The notes beneath the pieces are model-generated. The model was not told where the DNA came from and made no database searches. It worked only from the letters and a program-made list of their open reading frames with translations. A stretch of 64,000 nucleotides of DNA from CAKZNE01 sp040222435 (GTDB lineage Bacteria; Bacteroidota; Bacteroidia; Flavobacteriales; Schleiferiaceae), in the NCBI GenBank assembly GCA_965212245.1, contig OZ243107.1, forward strand, positions 2,604,001 to 2,668,000, written 5' to 3'. Position numbers and translations under genes: made by a program. This document shows, one piece after another, positions 53,067 to 61,059 of this stretch; the first letter of the stretch is position 1, and each line of letters opens with the position of its first letter.

Positions 53067-54350
53067 TTAAGTATGTGCGAGCCACACCATGGTGCCCTTG
53101 TTAAAAATTCCCAGTGATTTACCTTTCAGGCTTTTACCGATATAAGGGGAATTGGCAGATTTACTCTGGATGTGGTGTTTTTCAAAAGTCCATTCCAGGT
53201 CCGGGTCAAAAAAAGTAAGCTCGGCCCAGTTTCCTTGTTCAATGGTAGGTACTTCCAGGTTCAGTATTCTGCGGGGATTGATACTGATGAGTTCAATAAT
53301 ACGTTCCCAGCTTACTTTACCTTCCAATGCTTTTCCAAGGCCTCCTATAAAGCTCTCCAGGGCTATAATTCCAAAGGAGGCGTGGTCAAATTCACATTTT
53401 TTATTTTCAATATCCTGTGGCAGGTGATCAGAAGCTATCGCGGAGATCAGTCCGTTCTGCAGAGCCTTGATCAATGCATCCCGATCTTGTCCGCTGCGGA
53501 AAGGAGGCATTACTTTAAGGTGGGTATCGTAAGTTTCCAGGTCGTCATCGGTAAAAAAGAGATTCCCGGCTGCCACATCAGCTGTAAAAGATTTCCCGTC
53601 TTTACGGGCTTGTTGTAATATAGCCAGGGTGCTTGCTGCAGAAATACCCATAAAGTGAACAGCGGTTTCTGCGTATGCGGCTAAGTGAAGATCGCGTTGT
53701 ACACCTATTTCTTCAGCCAGAGCAGGAATACCCTTTAACCCCAGAAAAATGCTTTTTTCCCCCTCATGCATTTGCCCGCCTTTAGTGAGGCTCTGATCCA
53801 CGGGCATTAAGTGTAGGGGAGGAGAGAAACTACGGTGGTATTGCAGCGCCAGTTTGAGTAATGCGCCATTGTTTACGGGATTTTTACCCTGGCTGAAGCC
53901 CACAGCTCCGGCCTGGTACATATCGAACATTTCGCTAAGCTCTTCCCCCTTTTGGGCTTTGGTTACAGAGCCGTATGGGTATACACCTACCGGAAATTCT
54001 TCCGCCTTTTTATATACGTATTCAATATCCGCTTTAGAGTCTATCGGTGGATTCGTGTCTGGTGAAAGTGCTACTCCTGTAAAGCCACCAAAAATAGCGG
54101 CATTAATTCCGGTTTCAATGTCTTCTTTTTCTTCATGTCCCGGATCCCAGAAGTGCGCACGCAGGTCAAACCACCCCGGGCTTACATGCAGGTTACCGGC
54201 TTCAAACACTTCGGCATCGGTCACTTTAAGATCAGGGCCAATCTCTTTTAGTGTGTCGTCTTCTATGCAAATGTCCACCACCTTATTGTGATGCTCTGAA
54301 GTAGGGTCAATGATGCGGGCCTTGCGGATCAGTATGCGGTTCGCGTTCAT
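53067..54350 (-). CDS. Dihydroorotase-like protein lacking metal-binding residues
   Basis: 427 residues aligned along the class I dihydroorotase family. Metal ligands are missing: the usual HxH (DLHVH..) is DLRAHFWDPG with Arg64; the binuclear Asp region reads GFSQGKNPV; the HAED site reads MPVDQ; the HxSTA site reads HFMGISAAS; only SDH is kept in IASDHLPQ. Known inactive dihydroorotases (PyrC') pair structurally with aspartate transcarbamoylase, so a structural role is plausible. A separate active pyrC is expected elsewhere. Sits 4 bp from the BatA-like gene and 6 bp from GT4. Confidence 0.85.
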   Translation of the reverse strand: MNANRILIRKARIIDPTSEHHNKVVDICIEDDTLKEIGPDLKVTDAEVFEAGNLHVSPGWFDLRAHFWDPGHEEKEDIETGINAAIFGGFTGVALSPDTNPPIDSKADIEYVYKKAEEFPVGVYPYGSVTKAQKGEELSEMFDMYQAGAVGFSQGKNPVNNGALLKLALQYHRSFSPPLHLMPVDQSLTKGGQMHEGEKSIFLGLKGIPALAEEIGVQRDLHLAAYAETAVHFMGISAASTLAILQQARKDGKSFTADVAAGNLFFTDDDLETYDTHLKVMPPFRSGQDRDALIKALQNGLISAIASDHLPQDIENKKCEFDHASFGIIALESFIGGLGKALEGKVSWERIIELISINPRRILNLEVPTIEQGNWAELTFFDPDLEWTFEKHHIQSKSANSPYIGKSLKGKSLGIFNKGTMVWLAHT

Positions 54351-54354
54351 GGGT

Positions 54355-56367
54355 TTATTTCCAAAGTTTTAACAAGAACATTTCAAGCAGTAAAAACAAG
54401 AGGGCACCAGCCAAAAACCAGCGCCACAATGGATAACCATTGTACAAATTATGGATACGGTCGCCCAATAAGGAGGCATTGCCTTCCAGAATTTCCGGGA
54501 CATTACTAAGCGTGGTGTTCTCTAATTCTGTAGCGCTCCAAAAACGCCAATCACTTTCCCGGGGATCTACATTTACTGCCAATAACCCGAGGGTGCTGTC
54601 TTCTTTTTGCACTGGGTAAATCCCGGGTTCTACTTCGGCAGGCAAGCTGTATAATTCAACTTTTTGGCCCCGGTTACGCTGTGGAGGGATCAGGGTCTTA
54701 TTATTCACCACTACAGACAAAGGAACTTCAATGTTACCACTTTGCTCAAACTGCTGCCCGCTGTTGCGTCCGGCTGCGTTGTACAGGGGAGAGCGGCTGT
54801 TGCTGTACAGTGCTGAGTTCAGCATAATAGGGACTAAGATCGGGTGACGGTTAAGTGAACTTTTTTCAGGGTTAAGAGAGGTAGTCCATACCACCAGTTG
54901 CCCGTTTTCACGCGGATAGCGCATGAGAAGCGGATCACCGTTTTCCAGGCTTATAACCCGGTAGCCGCCTGAATTGCTCAAGCGGATGTAATTCTGAGCA
55001 TAAGGCAGTTGTAGCTTACGTGAGCGTTCGGTAAATACATTTTCAAATAATAAATCATTGTAAGCTACTTCAGACCCCTTGCGTTCCGTTTCGCTGATCC
55101 CCTGATAGCCACGAACCCCCAGCCCTTGCAGAACAGCCTGGTTGCCCTCCGGATTGTCCAGGGCCGGGAACATTACAATGTTTCCACCTTCGCCCAGGTT
55201 AGTCTCCAGGGCCGATTGTAAACCGGAAGGTAAACTGCTTAAGCCATCCAGAATAACCAGTTTATAGGAGCCCAGCTCCCCATAATTGATACGGTTAATT
55301 GGAGCAATGGTCAGTTGGTATACTTCATCGCGATATAAGCGCTCCAGGGTTTCACGGTGTTTTTCACCAATGGCCAGTATGCTTATGGGTTTTGTAATGC
55401 TGAAGGCAAAGTGAAACTCATTATCAAAATAAGGCTCTCCGGCATCCAGAGTTACTTTTCCACTGTAATCACCTCTTTCTTCCGGGCGAATGGTAAAACT
55501 GATCTCTTCTTCAGAATTGGCGCCCAGTTCAAACTCGCGGGCTGCCACCAATTCACCGTTGATCTCCAGCTTTATGGACAGGTCACGTGCTGTTTCTTCA
55601 CCATAATTACTTAAATGCACCTGCACTTCCTGGTCAAACCCGGGCTGAAGAACAGGATGGTCAAACCACACGGAGTCAATAGCCACATTAGGGGTTTTAT
55701 TGGCTGCTTCAAAACGGATAAAATGAGTGTTCCAGTCTTCCTGATCAAAGGATTGAAGATCATTGAACTGTGAGCGTTGAAAATCAGAAAGGACAAATAC
55801 CTGTAATTTCCCTTTGGTTGTATTGATATCCTGCCAGGGGCCTGCCAGGCGGCTTTGCACTTCTTCGGCTGTACGGTAAGCTTGTGAAGGCTTTAATTCA
55901 TCAATGAGTTGAATGGCTTCATTGCGACTGTAGTAACGTTGTTCCCGTCCTTCAAAACCATTACTTACAATTTGTATATTAAAGTTATCGGGTAAAGATT
56001 TTAAGATTTCTACGGCCTGTCCGCGGGCCTCATCCAGGAGCGGGCCGTTGGTGCCTTTGGTTTTCATACTCAGGCTATTGTCCACGTACAGCGCGGCATA
56101 GCCCGAAGCTTCTACTCCATTCTCCGCAGCGGGTATGAAAGGTTGGGTAAAGGCAATAACCAAAAGGGCCAGGGCCAGTAAACGGCAGCATAAAATGATA
56201 AAGTGCCGTATCTGGTTAAAGGATTGTGATTTTTTTTGAATGGCCTGTAAAAAGCGGTTATTACTGAAATAAACGGTTTTATAACGCCTGAAATTAAAAA
56301 GGTGGACTATGACCGGAATGGACAGTGCAAATAAAGCCCAGAAGAATTGCGGGTACAGGAAATTCAT
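54355..56367 (-). CDS. BatA-type aerotolerance N-terminal domain / vWA-like membrane protein
   Basis: 670 residues. Begins with the BatA N-terminal domain (NFLYPQFFWALFALSIPVIV, HLFNFRRYKTVYFSNNRFLQ), two N-terminal membrane helices, then a vWA-like region with a MIDAS-type DNSLSM (LYVDNSLSMKTKG), a long periplasmic part and a C-terminal membrane helix. It resembles the Bat proteins linked to aerotolerance and cell envelope. Gap to the dihydroorotase-like gene is 4 bp. Confidence 0.85.
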   Translation of the reverse strand: MNFLYPQFFWALFALSIPVIVHLFNFRRYKTVYFSNNRFLQAIQKKSQSFNQIRHFIILCCRLLALALLVIAFTQPFIPAAENGVEASGYAALYVDNSLSMKTKGTNGPLLDEARGQAVEILKSLPDNFNIQIVSNGFEGREQRYYSRNEAIQLIDELKPSQAYRTAEEVQSRLAGPWQDINTTKGKLQVFVLSDFQRSQFNDLQSFDQEDWNTHFIRFEAANKTPNVAIDSVWFDHPVLQPGFDQEVQVHLSNYGEETARDLSIKLEINGELVAAREFELGANSEEEISFTIRPEERGDYSGKVTLDAGEPYFDNEFHFAFSITKPISILAIGEKHRETLERLYRDEVYQLTIAPINRINYGELGSYKLVILDGLSSLPSGLQSALETNLGEGGNIVMFPALDNPEGNQAVLQGLGVRGYQGISETERKGSEVAYNDLLFENVFTERSRKLQLPYAQNYIRLSNSGGYRVISLENGDPLLMRYPRENGQLVVWTTSLNPEKSSLNRHPILVPIMLNSALYSNSRSPLYNAAGRNSGQQFEQSGNIEVPLSVVVNNKTLIPPQRNRGQKVELYSLPAEVEPGIYPVQKEDSTLGLLAVNVDPRESDWRFWSATELENTTLSNVPEILEGNASLLGDRIHNLYNGYPLWRWFLAGALLFLLLEMFLLKLWK

Positions 56368-56414
56368 TAAAAAGCAAAGATATACAAAGCTTACTTCCTG
56401 AGATTACAAATTAG

Positions 56415-57428
56415 TTAAAGATTTGACTGTTTAGAGGAAGAAGCTACCGGCATGCCGATCACCTCTCTGCCAAAGGTTTTTATCTCTTGTTCCACTACTT
56501 TATAATCCTTTGATTTAATGGAAGAACCAATTACATGATCGCCCGGAGTAGGTAAGGGAATCTGTTTTTTCTGCTCATCCGGAGTACCAAGAGCTTTATG
56601 CATGTCCGGAATAACTGAAACATCCACCACTTCATCCTGATGATTTTCATCCTTATAATAGTAAAGAGTTAACACCGGGCACTGAATACGGGCGAAAAGT
56701 GTATCGTGCATGGTGGTTTCCAATAATTCTTCCAAGGCTACTAAAGCAGATGGAGTGTGCAGGGTGTCCCAGTATTTGGAGGCTTCCTTCTGTTTGTGGT
56801 GAATTACCCGTCCTTTGCCATATAGCAACCCGGCTATCTCTTCCCCCCAGGGGTCATTTAAAATGCGTGCGGCTGCGTTACGAATACGGATGTTGGGAGA
56901 TAGGTTGATAAGGGCACTTACTTTATCCGGGTATTCAGCAGCCAGCTTAAGAGCCAGCGGGCTGCCGGTGGAAGTGCTCATAATAACTACTTTTTCGCCC
57001 AGGGTGTGGGCAATTATTAAAGCTTCTTTAGCCGATTCCCAGGCTGCTTCAGGCGTAAATCCGCTCAGGGCGGTAGTGTCTTTAAGCCCATGTCCGGCAA
57101 TACGTGCCATATAAGTGTTGGTGCCAAAGTAGTTGGCTACATTCCGGTTTACCGGGTTACCTTCCATCCAGCTGGCCGAAAAACCGTGGAGGTAAAGGAT
57201 TACGTATGTGGTAGGTTGTCCCGCACTATCGGCCCAAAAAATTTGCGCCTCATTATCCTTTCGTAATGTATACTGTGCCTCGTGCTGGTTTATGTAGGTT
57301 TCAATATTCTCAATAGCCGGAACAGAGGGAAGTTCAGTTGAATAGGCGGGAGTTTTTGGGGTGGGGCCGGAAAAATAGAGGATAAACAGAATCGCCAGAA
57401 TGGCGAGGAGGATCAATAGCTTTTTCAT
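56415..57428 (-). CDS. Exported alpha/beta hydrolase
   Basis: 337 residues. An N-terminal membrane anchor or signal helix (MKKLLILLAILAILFILYFS) is followed by an alpha/beta hydrolase: oxyanion LYLHGFSASWMEGN, nucleophile loop VIMSTSTGSPLAL where the usual first Gly of GxSxG is Ser, and a late histidine (GDHVIGSS). Serine aminopeptidase (S33) or lysophospholipase-like activity is possible. Its start abuts the stop of the CFFC-motif gene at 57429, so it is the last gene of the ABC/CFFC operon. Confidence 0.85.
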   Translation of the reverse strand: MKKLLILLAILAILFILYFSGPTPKTPAYSTELPSVPAIENIETYINQHEAQYTLRKDNEAQIFWADSAGQPTTYVILYLHGFSASWMEGNPVNRNVANYFGTNTYMARIAGHGLKDTTALSGFTPEAAWESAKEALIIAHTLGEKVVIMSTSTGSPLALKLAAEYPDKVSALINLSPNIRIRNAAARILNDPWGEEIAGLLYGKGRVIHHKQKEASKYWDTLHTPSALVALEELLETTMHDTLFARIQCPVLTLYYYKDENHQDEVVDVSVIPDMHKALGTPDEQKKQIPLPTPGDHVIGSSIKSKDYKVVEQEIKTFGREVIGMPVASSSKQSNL

Positions 57429-57881
57429 TTAACGGATCTCTTCGGCTTCCTGCAAGATATAACTAAAATCATCTACATCAGAGTCATTGAGTTTCAAAAA
57501 ACCACTGAGGGTTACCACATCATCGGTTTTGAATTTACGGGGTGGTTCATCAAACTTTAAACTCATTACCGATTCCGGGCCGGCACCTCCGCAAAAAAAA
57601 CAGGCACTAAAAGGGTAAGCGGATAATGCATATATACCACCCTGAACATCCAGTGGAATGATATAACCTTTAATGATGATGCGTTTTCCGTCTACTTTTT
57701 TAATGCTCTCCGGAAAAACCGGTTTTACGTACCAGGCTTCCAGATCAGGGTAATATTGATCTTTGAAAGTGACCTTAGCTAAAAATTTCCAGTCAATAAG
57801 CTTAGCCGTTTTTTCTTGCGCCCATAAAGCTGAGGAGGAGATCAGGATCATAAGAGCTGTATTTTGAATGAGCTTCATCAT
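57429..57881 (-). CDS. Exported CFFC-motif protein, DUF3299-like (copy 2)
   Basis: 150 residues with a signal peptide (to LWAQ, residue 22). The core resembles DUF3299 proteins: GYIIPLDVQGGIYALSAYPF followed by ACFFCGGAGPESVM with C94 and C97, then a beta-rich end (VVTLSGFLKLNDSDVDD). Homologous across its length to the next gene upstream (CFFCG.AGPE, GY(I/L)IP(L/V)DV). In Vibrio zinc-uptake operons a DUF3299 protein accompanies an FtsX-like permease and ATPase, as here. The two close cysteines could bind metal or be redox active. The start ATG overlaps the upstream stop by 4 bp. Confidence 0.72.
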   Translation of the reverse strand: MMKLIQNTALMILISSSALWAQEKTAKLIDWKFLAKVTFKDQYYPDLEAWYVKPVFPESIKKVDGKRIIIKGYIIPLDVQGGIYALSAYPFSACFFCGGAGPESVMSLKFDEPPRKFKTDDVVTLSGFLKLNDSDVDDFSYILQEAEEIR

Positions 57882-58309
57882 CCGTGTAAACTGGCGTGTT
57901 TTAAAGTGAAGAACAGTCTGTTTCCATCGTGGTTTAATTGCAAAGTACCTTTAATCATAGTAAAGGTATCGGTAGCAAAGCGCCCGGGAGGTTTGTCAAA
58001 TTTTAATTCAATAACCGTTTCCGGCCCGGCATTTCCACAAAAAAAACAGGACGTGAAAGGATTTTTGGAAAGAGCATAGGTGTTAGCCGCTACATCTACC
58101 GGGATAAGATATCCGGAAATTACCACTTCTTCACCTTCAAACTGACTTACCAACACCGGAGGAAAATTGGGAATCGTTTGCCCGCCTTCCACTCCCTCAA
58201 AGTTGTTGGTGTAGGTAGTCATTCCCAACACTTCCCACACCAGTGGTTTTTGGGCTTGGGCTGTAAGGCCTGTAAAAAGGCTTAGTATAAAAAGTGCTTT
58301 ACGCATCAC
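57878..58309 (-). CDS. Exported CFFC-motif protein, DUF3299-like (copy 1)
   Basis: 143 residues with a signal peptide (to TAQAQ, residue 20). It carries GYLIPVDVAANTYALSKNPF and SCFFCGNAGPETVI (C88 and C91), matching the next gene. The two are tandem paralogues that have diverged outside the motif region. It overlaps the permease gene by 11 bp and the next paralogue by 4 bp, so all are translated together. Binding of zinc, copper or haem is possible; the motif alone does not tell. Confidence 0.72.
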   Translation of the reverse strand: MMRKALFILSLFTGLTAQAQKPLVWEVLGMTTYTNNFEGVEGGQTIPNFPPVLVSQFEGEEVVISGYLIPVDVAANTYALSKNPFTSCFFCGNAGPETVIELKFDKPPGRFATDTFTMIKGTLQLNHDGNRLFFTLKHASLHG

Positions 58310-59537
58310 TTAATGTTTTGGATATGTTTAACCGGAATGCCTGTACCGATGGCAACAATGACGCCAGAAAACCAATGGCTAAAATACCACCCAGCAGGTA
58401 AATTTCCTTAAGGGTAAGAAATGCTATCTGTAGTGAATAACTGTATTCCTGATCGGCCAGTTCAGAGAGACTCCATAAACCGAATTTACCCAGGCCAATG
58501 CCCAGTATATAACCAATCAGGCATATGATAAGACCTTCAAACAGCACCAATAAAAAGAGCCTGGCTCTTGAAGCACCCATAGAGCGAAGTAAAGCCAGTT
58601 CAAACTTGCGGTCTTTTAAGCTCTGGTACAGGGATATAAAAACACTGATACCGGATAGCAGTACGATAAGAATAGCGAGGGCGCGCAAGGTTTCAATACC
58701 GTTTCCCATCAGCGAAAAGAGACGGTTTATTTCAATGGCGGGCAGCGCAGCCTGCATGGAAGTTTGTTGATTGACCAGGCGTGGCACGGTGAGATTGCCC
58801 ATAGGGTTGGTAAAGCTTATGAGAGCCGCGGTTATCTCTTTGGATTCTTCACTTCCGGCATGTTCATGAGTATGATCTTCACCTTCATGGTGGTGCACTT
58901 TCTCCTCCTCATCTCCATGACCCTTATCGTGCACGGACCATACGCTTTCCAGGGAGGTAAGAATAAGTTTATCAGCTACTGTTCCGGAGGGTTCCAGGAT
59001 GCCTTTTACTGTATAGGTAAAGTGATTGTGTGCATCCATATCATTTTGCAAACCGTGGCTTCCTGTAAAAGTATCATTGACCTTAAGCCCGGTAAGGCGT
59101 GCGGCTTTTGCTCCGATCACCACCTCTCCTGGTACCGACCATACTTCACCTTCAGAAAACGGAACCTTGTAATGTTCCAGGTAGGCTGGCTCGGTGCCTA
59201 CAATACGATAACCCTCATAATTATCGCCATAGGCTAGTGGTATGCCTTGTTTTACCAGCCTGTTGCGCAACAGTTGCTGATATTCTTTAAGGAGAATATT
59301 ACCGGTAGGTGCATCCATTTGGTATACACTGCTGAGAATCAATTGGAGGGGACTGCCTTTAGCGCCTACCACCATATCAATACCCTGAATGTTTTTGGTA
59401 AACTGATTTTCAATCTGTTCAGAGGCTGACATTAACAGCGATATGATTCCCGTTCCAAAAGCCAGTAAAAGCACACTTAAGAAAGTGGCCAAGGGTCGCT
59501 GAAGAGCATTTTTCCAACTGATGCTAAGCCATCTCAT
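58299..59537 (-). CDS. FtsX/MacB-type ABC permease with histidine-rich loop
   Basis: 412 residues: one N-terminal helix (about 16-36), a large periplasmic domain, then three helices near the C-terminus (about 278-305, 328-350, 365-400), the LolCE/FtsX/MacB topology. The periplasmic domain contains a metal-binding-looking loop with eight histidines between residues 203 and 226 (for example KVHHHEGEDHTHEH; DNA 58860-58931). It pairs with the ATPase gene, whose stop it overlaps by 4 bp. The His-rich loop and DUF3299-like neighbours suggest zinc or another transition metal rather than lipoprotein transport. Confidence 0.88.
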   Translation of the reverse strand: MRWLSISWKNALQRPLATFLSVLLLAFGTGIISLLMSASEQIENQFTKNIQGIDMVVGAKGSPLQLILSSVYQMDAPTGNILLKEYQQLLRNRLVKQGIPLAYGDNYEGYRIVGTEPAYLEHYKVPFSEGEVWSVPGEVVIGAKAARLTGLKVNDTFTGSHGLQNDMDAHNHFTYTVKGILEPSGTVADKLILTSLESVWSVHDKGHGDEEEKVHHHEGEDHTHEHAGSEESKEITAALISFTNPMGNLTVPRLVNQQTSMQAALPAIEINRLFSLMGNGIETLRALAILIVLLSGISVFISLYQSLKDRKFELALLRSMGASRARLFLLVLFEGLIICLIGYILGIGLGKFGLWSLSELADQEYSYSLQIAFLTLKEIYLLGGILAIGFLASLLPSVQAFRLNISKTLSDA

Positions 59538-60160
59538 AGTTCAATGCAGTTTTTGAAAATGTTCTTAAGCCGTTTGTCATGAGTAACAATAATCAGGCTT
59601 GCTTTATTTTCCCGTGCCGTTTCATACAACAGCTCGGCTACCCGCAGCGCATTTTCATCATCCAGGGCTGAGGTCGGTTCATCTGCCAGTAAAAGGCTGG
59701 GTTTGTGTATTGCGGCCCGTGCAATGGAAGCTCTTTGTTGTTCGCCTACGCTTAACTCTTGTGGTTTTTTAGAGGCCTTGTCAGCAATATTTAAAAAACT
59801 CAGAGTTGCTCTTATTTTGTCAGGAGCTGGTTTTAGCCCCGCCAACTGCATGGCCAGCTTTAAGTTTTCTTCTACGCTTAATGCTTTCAAAAAATAAGAT
59901 TGCTGAAAAACAATTCCGATGTGTGCACCACGAAAACGGTCGCGTTTTTTGGCGCTTAACTGCTCAATCTTAGTATCATTAATGCGTATAGAGCCGGACT
60001 GAGGTATTAAAAGCCCGCCTAAAAGGTGTAAAAATGTAGTTTTGCCCTTGCCTGAACGGCCCAGAACTAAAAGGGAATCATCCTGTTTTAACTGGAGATC
60101 GGGGAAGTGTAACGTTTCACTTCCGGGATAAGCATACGAAACATTTTGCGTGCTGATCAA
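59534..60160 (-). CDS. ABC transporter ATPase (LolD/MacB-type)
   Basis: 208 residues. Walker A GRSGKGKTT (about 34-42), signature SVGEQQRASIARA, Walker B LLADEPTSALD and the H-loop in IVTHDKR. Small size and short linker fit the LolD/FtsE/MacB group that energises FtsX-like permeases. It is the first gene of the five-gene operon (ATPase, permease, two CFFC proteins, hydrolase). A divergent CoA-binding gene starts 46 bp upstream. Confidence 0.93.
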   Translation of the reverse strand: MISTQNVSYAYPGSETLHFPDLQLKQDDSLLVLGRSGKGKTTFLHLLGGLLIPQSGSIRINDTKIEQLSAKKRDRFRGAHIGIVFQQSYFLKALSVEENLKLAMQLAGLKPAPDKIRATLSFLNIADKASKKPQELSVGEQQRASIARAAIHKPSLLLADEPTSALDDENALRVAELLYETARENKASLIIVTHDKRLKNIFKNCIEL

Positions 60161-60206
60161 GAACCTTAATTTTTAAGATTTACAAAGCTAAGCTTTAAAG
60201 TATAAA

Positions 60207-60566
60207 ATGATGAAAACACTTGTGATAGGTGCCAGCCATAAGCCAGAGCGTTATAGTTACAGAGCCGTAAAGCTCTTGCAACAATATGATCATGAAGTAG
60301 TGGCCCTGGGGCGCAGAGCCCGTCCGGTTGAAAACTGGGAGATCATAGAGGGTAAACCTGATTTAGATAACATTGATACAGTAACCTTATACCTGAATGC
60401 TGGAAATCAGAAAGATTATTACAATTATATTTCCGGGCTCAAGCCCCGCAGGGTAATCTTTAATCCCGGAGCTGAAAACCGCGAACTGGCCACACTTTTA
60501 CAGGATAAAGGCATTGAAACCGAAGAGGCGTGTACCTTGGTATTGCTGAACACGGGTCAGTTTTGA
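60207..60566 (+). CDS. CoA-binding domain protein
   Basis: 119 residues forming a single Rossmann-like CoA_binding domain (TLVIGASHKPERYSYRAVKL, GRRARPVENWEIIEGKPDLD, RVIFNPGAENRELATLL). Similar to YccU-like proteins. It probably binds CoA or a CoA thioester but has no catalytic domain. It converges and overlaps by 10 bp with the downstream lipoprotein gene. Confidence 0.88.
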   Translation: MMKTLVIGASHKPERYSYRAVKLLQQYDHEVVALGRRARPVENWEIIEGKPDLDNIDTVTLYLNAGNQKDYYNYISGLKPRRVIFNPGAENRELATLLQDKGIETEEACTLVLLNTGQF

Positions 60567-61054
60567 GTTTTAACCATTACATTTTGATCCTCGCGGTTTA
60601 TACTCACCAAAACATCATTACCCACTAATTGCATTCGCTTCATGCTGAAGCAGGTTTTACCCGTAAGTAACTGTTCACAAAGCCCGGCATCTTTTACCCA
60701 CAGGCTGGTGCGGACTTTAGGAAAGGTAGGTTCTTCGGTGTTTTCTTCCCAAACAATCAGTTTGGGTACGCCCTCATTACACCCGCTATACTGATACGTA
60801 ATGCACAAGCAACCTTCTTGCAATTGATAATCCACCAAAGTAGTGCGGTTGTAAAGGGAGGAATCCTGAATGTCAGAGGGCTCGGAAAGGTCAAGGCAAT
60901 ACAGTTCTTCAAGTTCCTTATCACTGGAGTCAGTGGCGGGAGCCAGTTGACCTAAATCACTGTTGTCAGACTTTTTGGCTTTTTGTTGAGAAACTGATGA
61001 TTTACAAGCCATCATCGCCATAAGGATAAGGCCGCAAAGTATTATATTCTTCAT
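60557..61054 (-). CDS. Hypothetical lipoprotein
   Basis: 165 residues with a lipobox (LMAMMAC, Cys 17) and six further cysteines (for example GCLCITYQYSGC), suggesting disulfides. Not recognised. It follows the T9SS protease gene by 5 bp on the same strand and may be co-expressed with it, but the overlap with a convergent gene gives no functional hint. Confidence 0.65.
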   Translation of the reverse strand: MKNIILCGLILMAMMACKSSVSQQKAKKSDNSDLGQLAPATDSSDKELEELYCLDLSEPSDIQDSSLYNRTTLVDYQLQEGCLCITYQYSGCNEGVPKLIVWEENTEEPTFPKVRTSLWVKDAGLCEQLLTGKTCFSMKRMQLVGNDVLVSINREDQNVMVKTQN

Positions 61055-61059
61055 ATATT

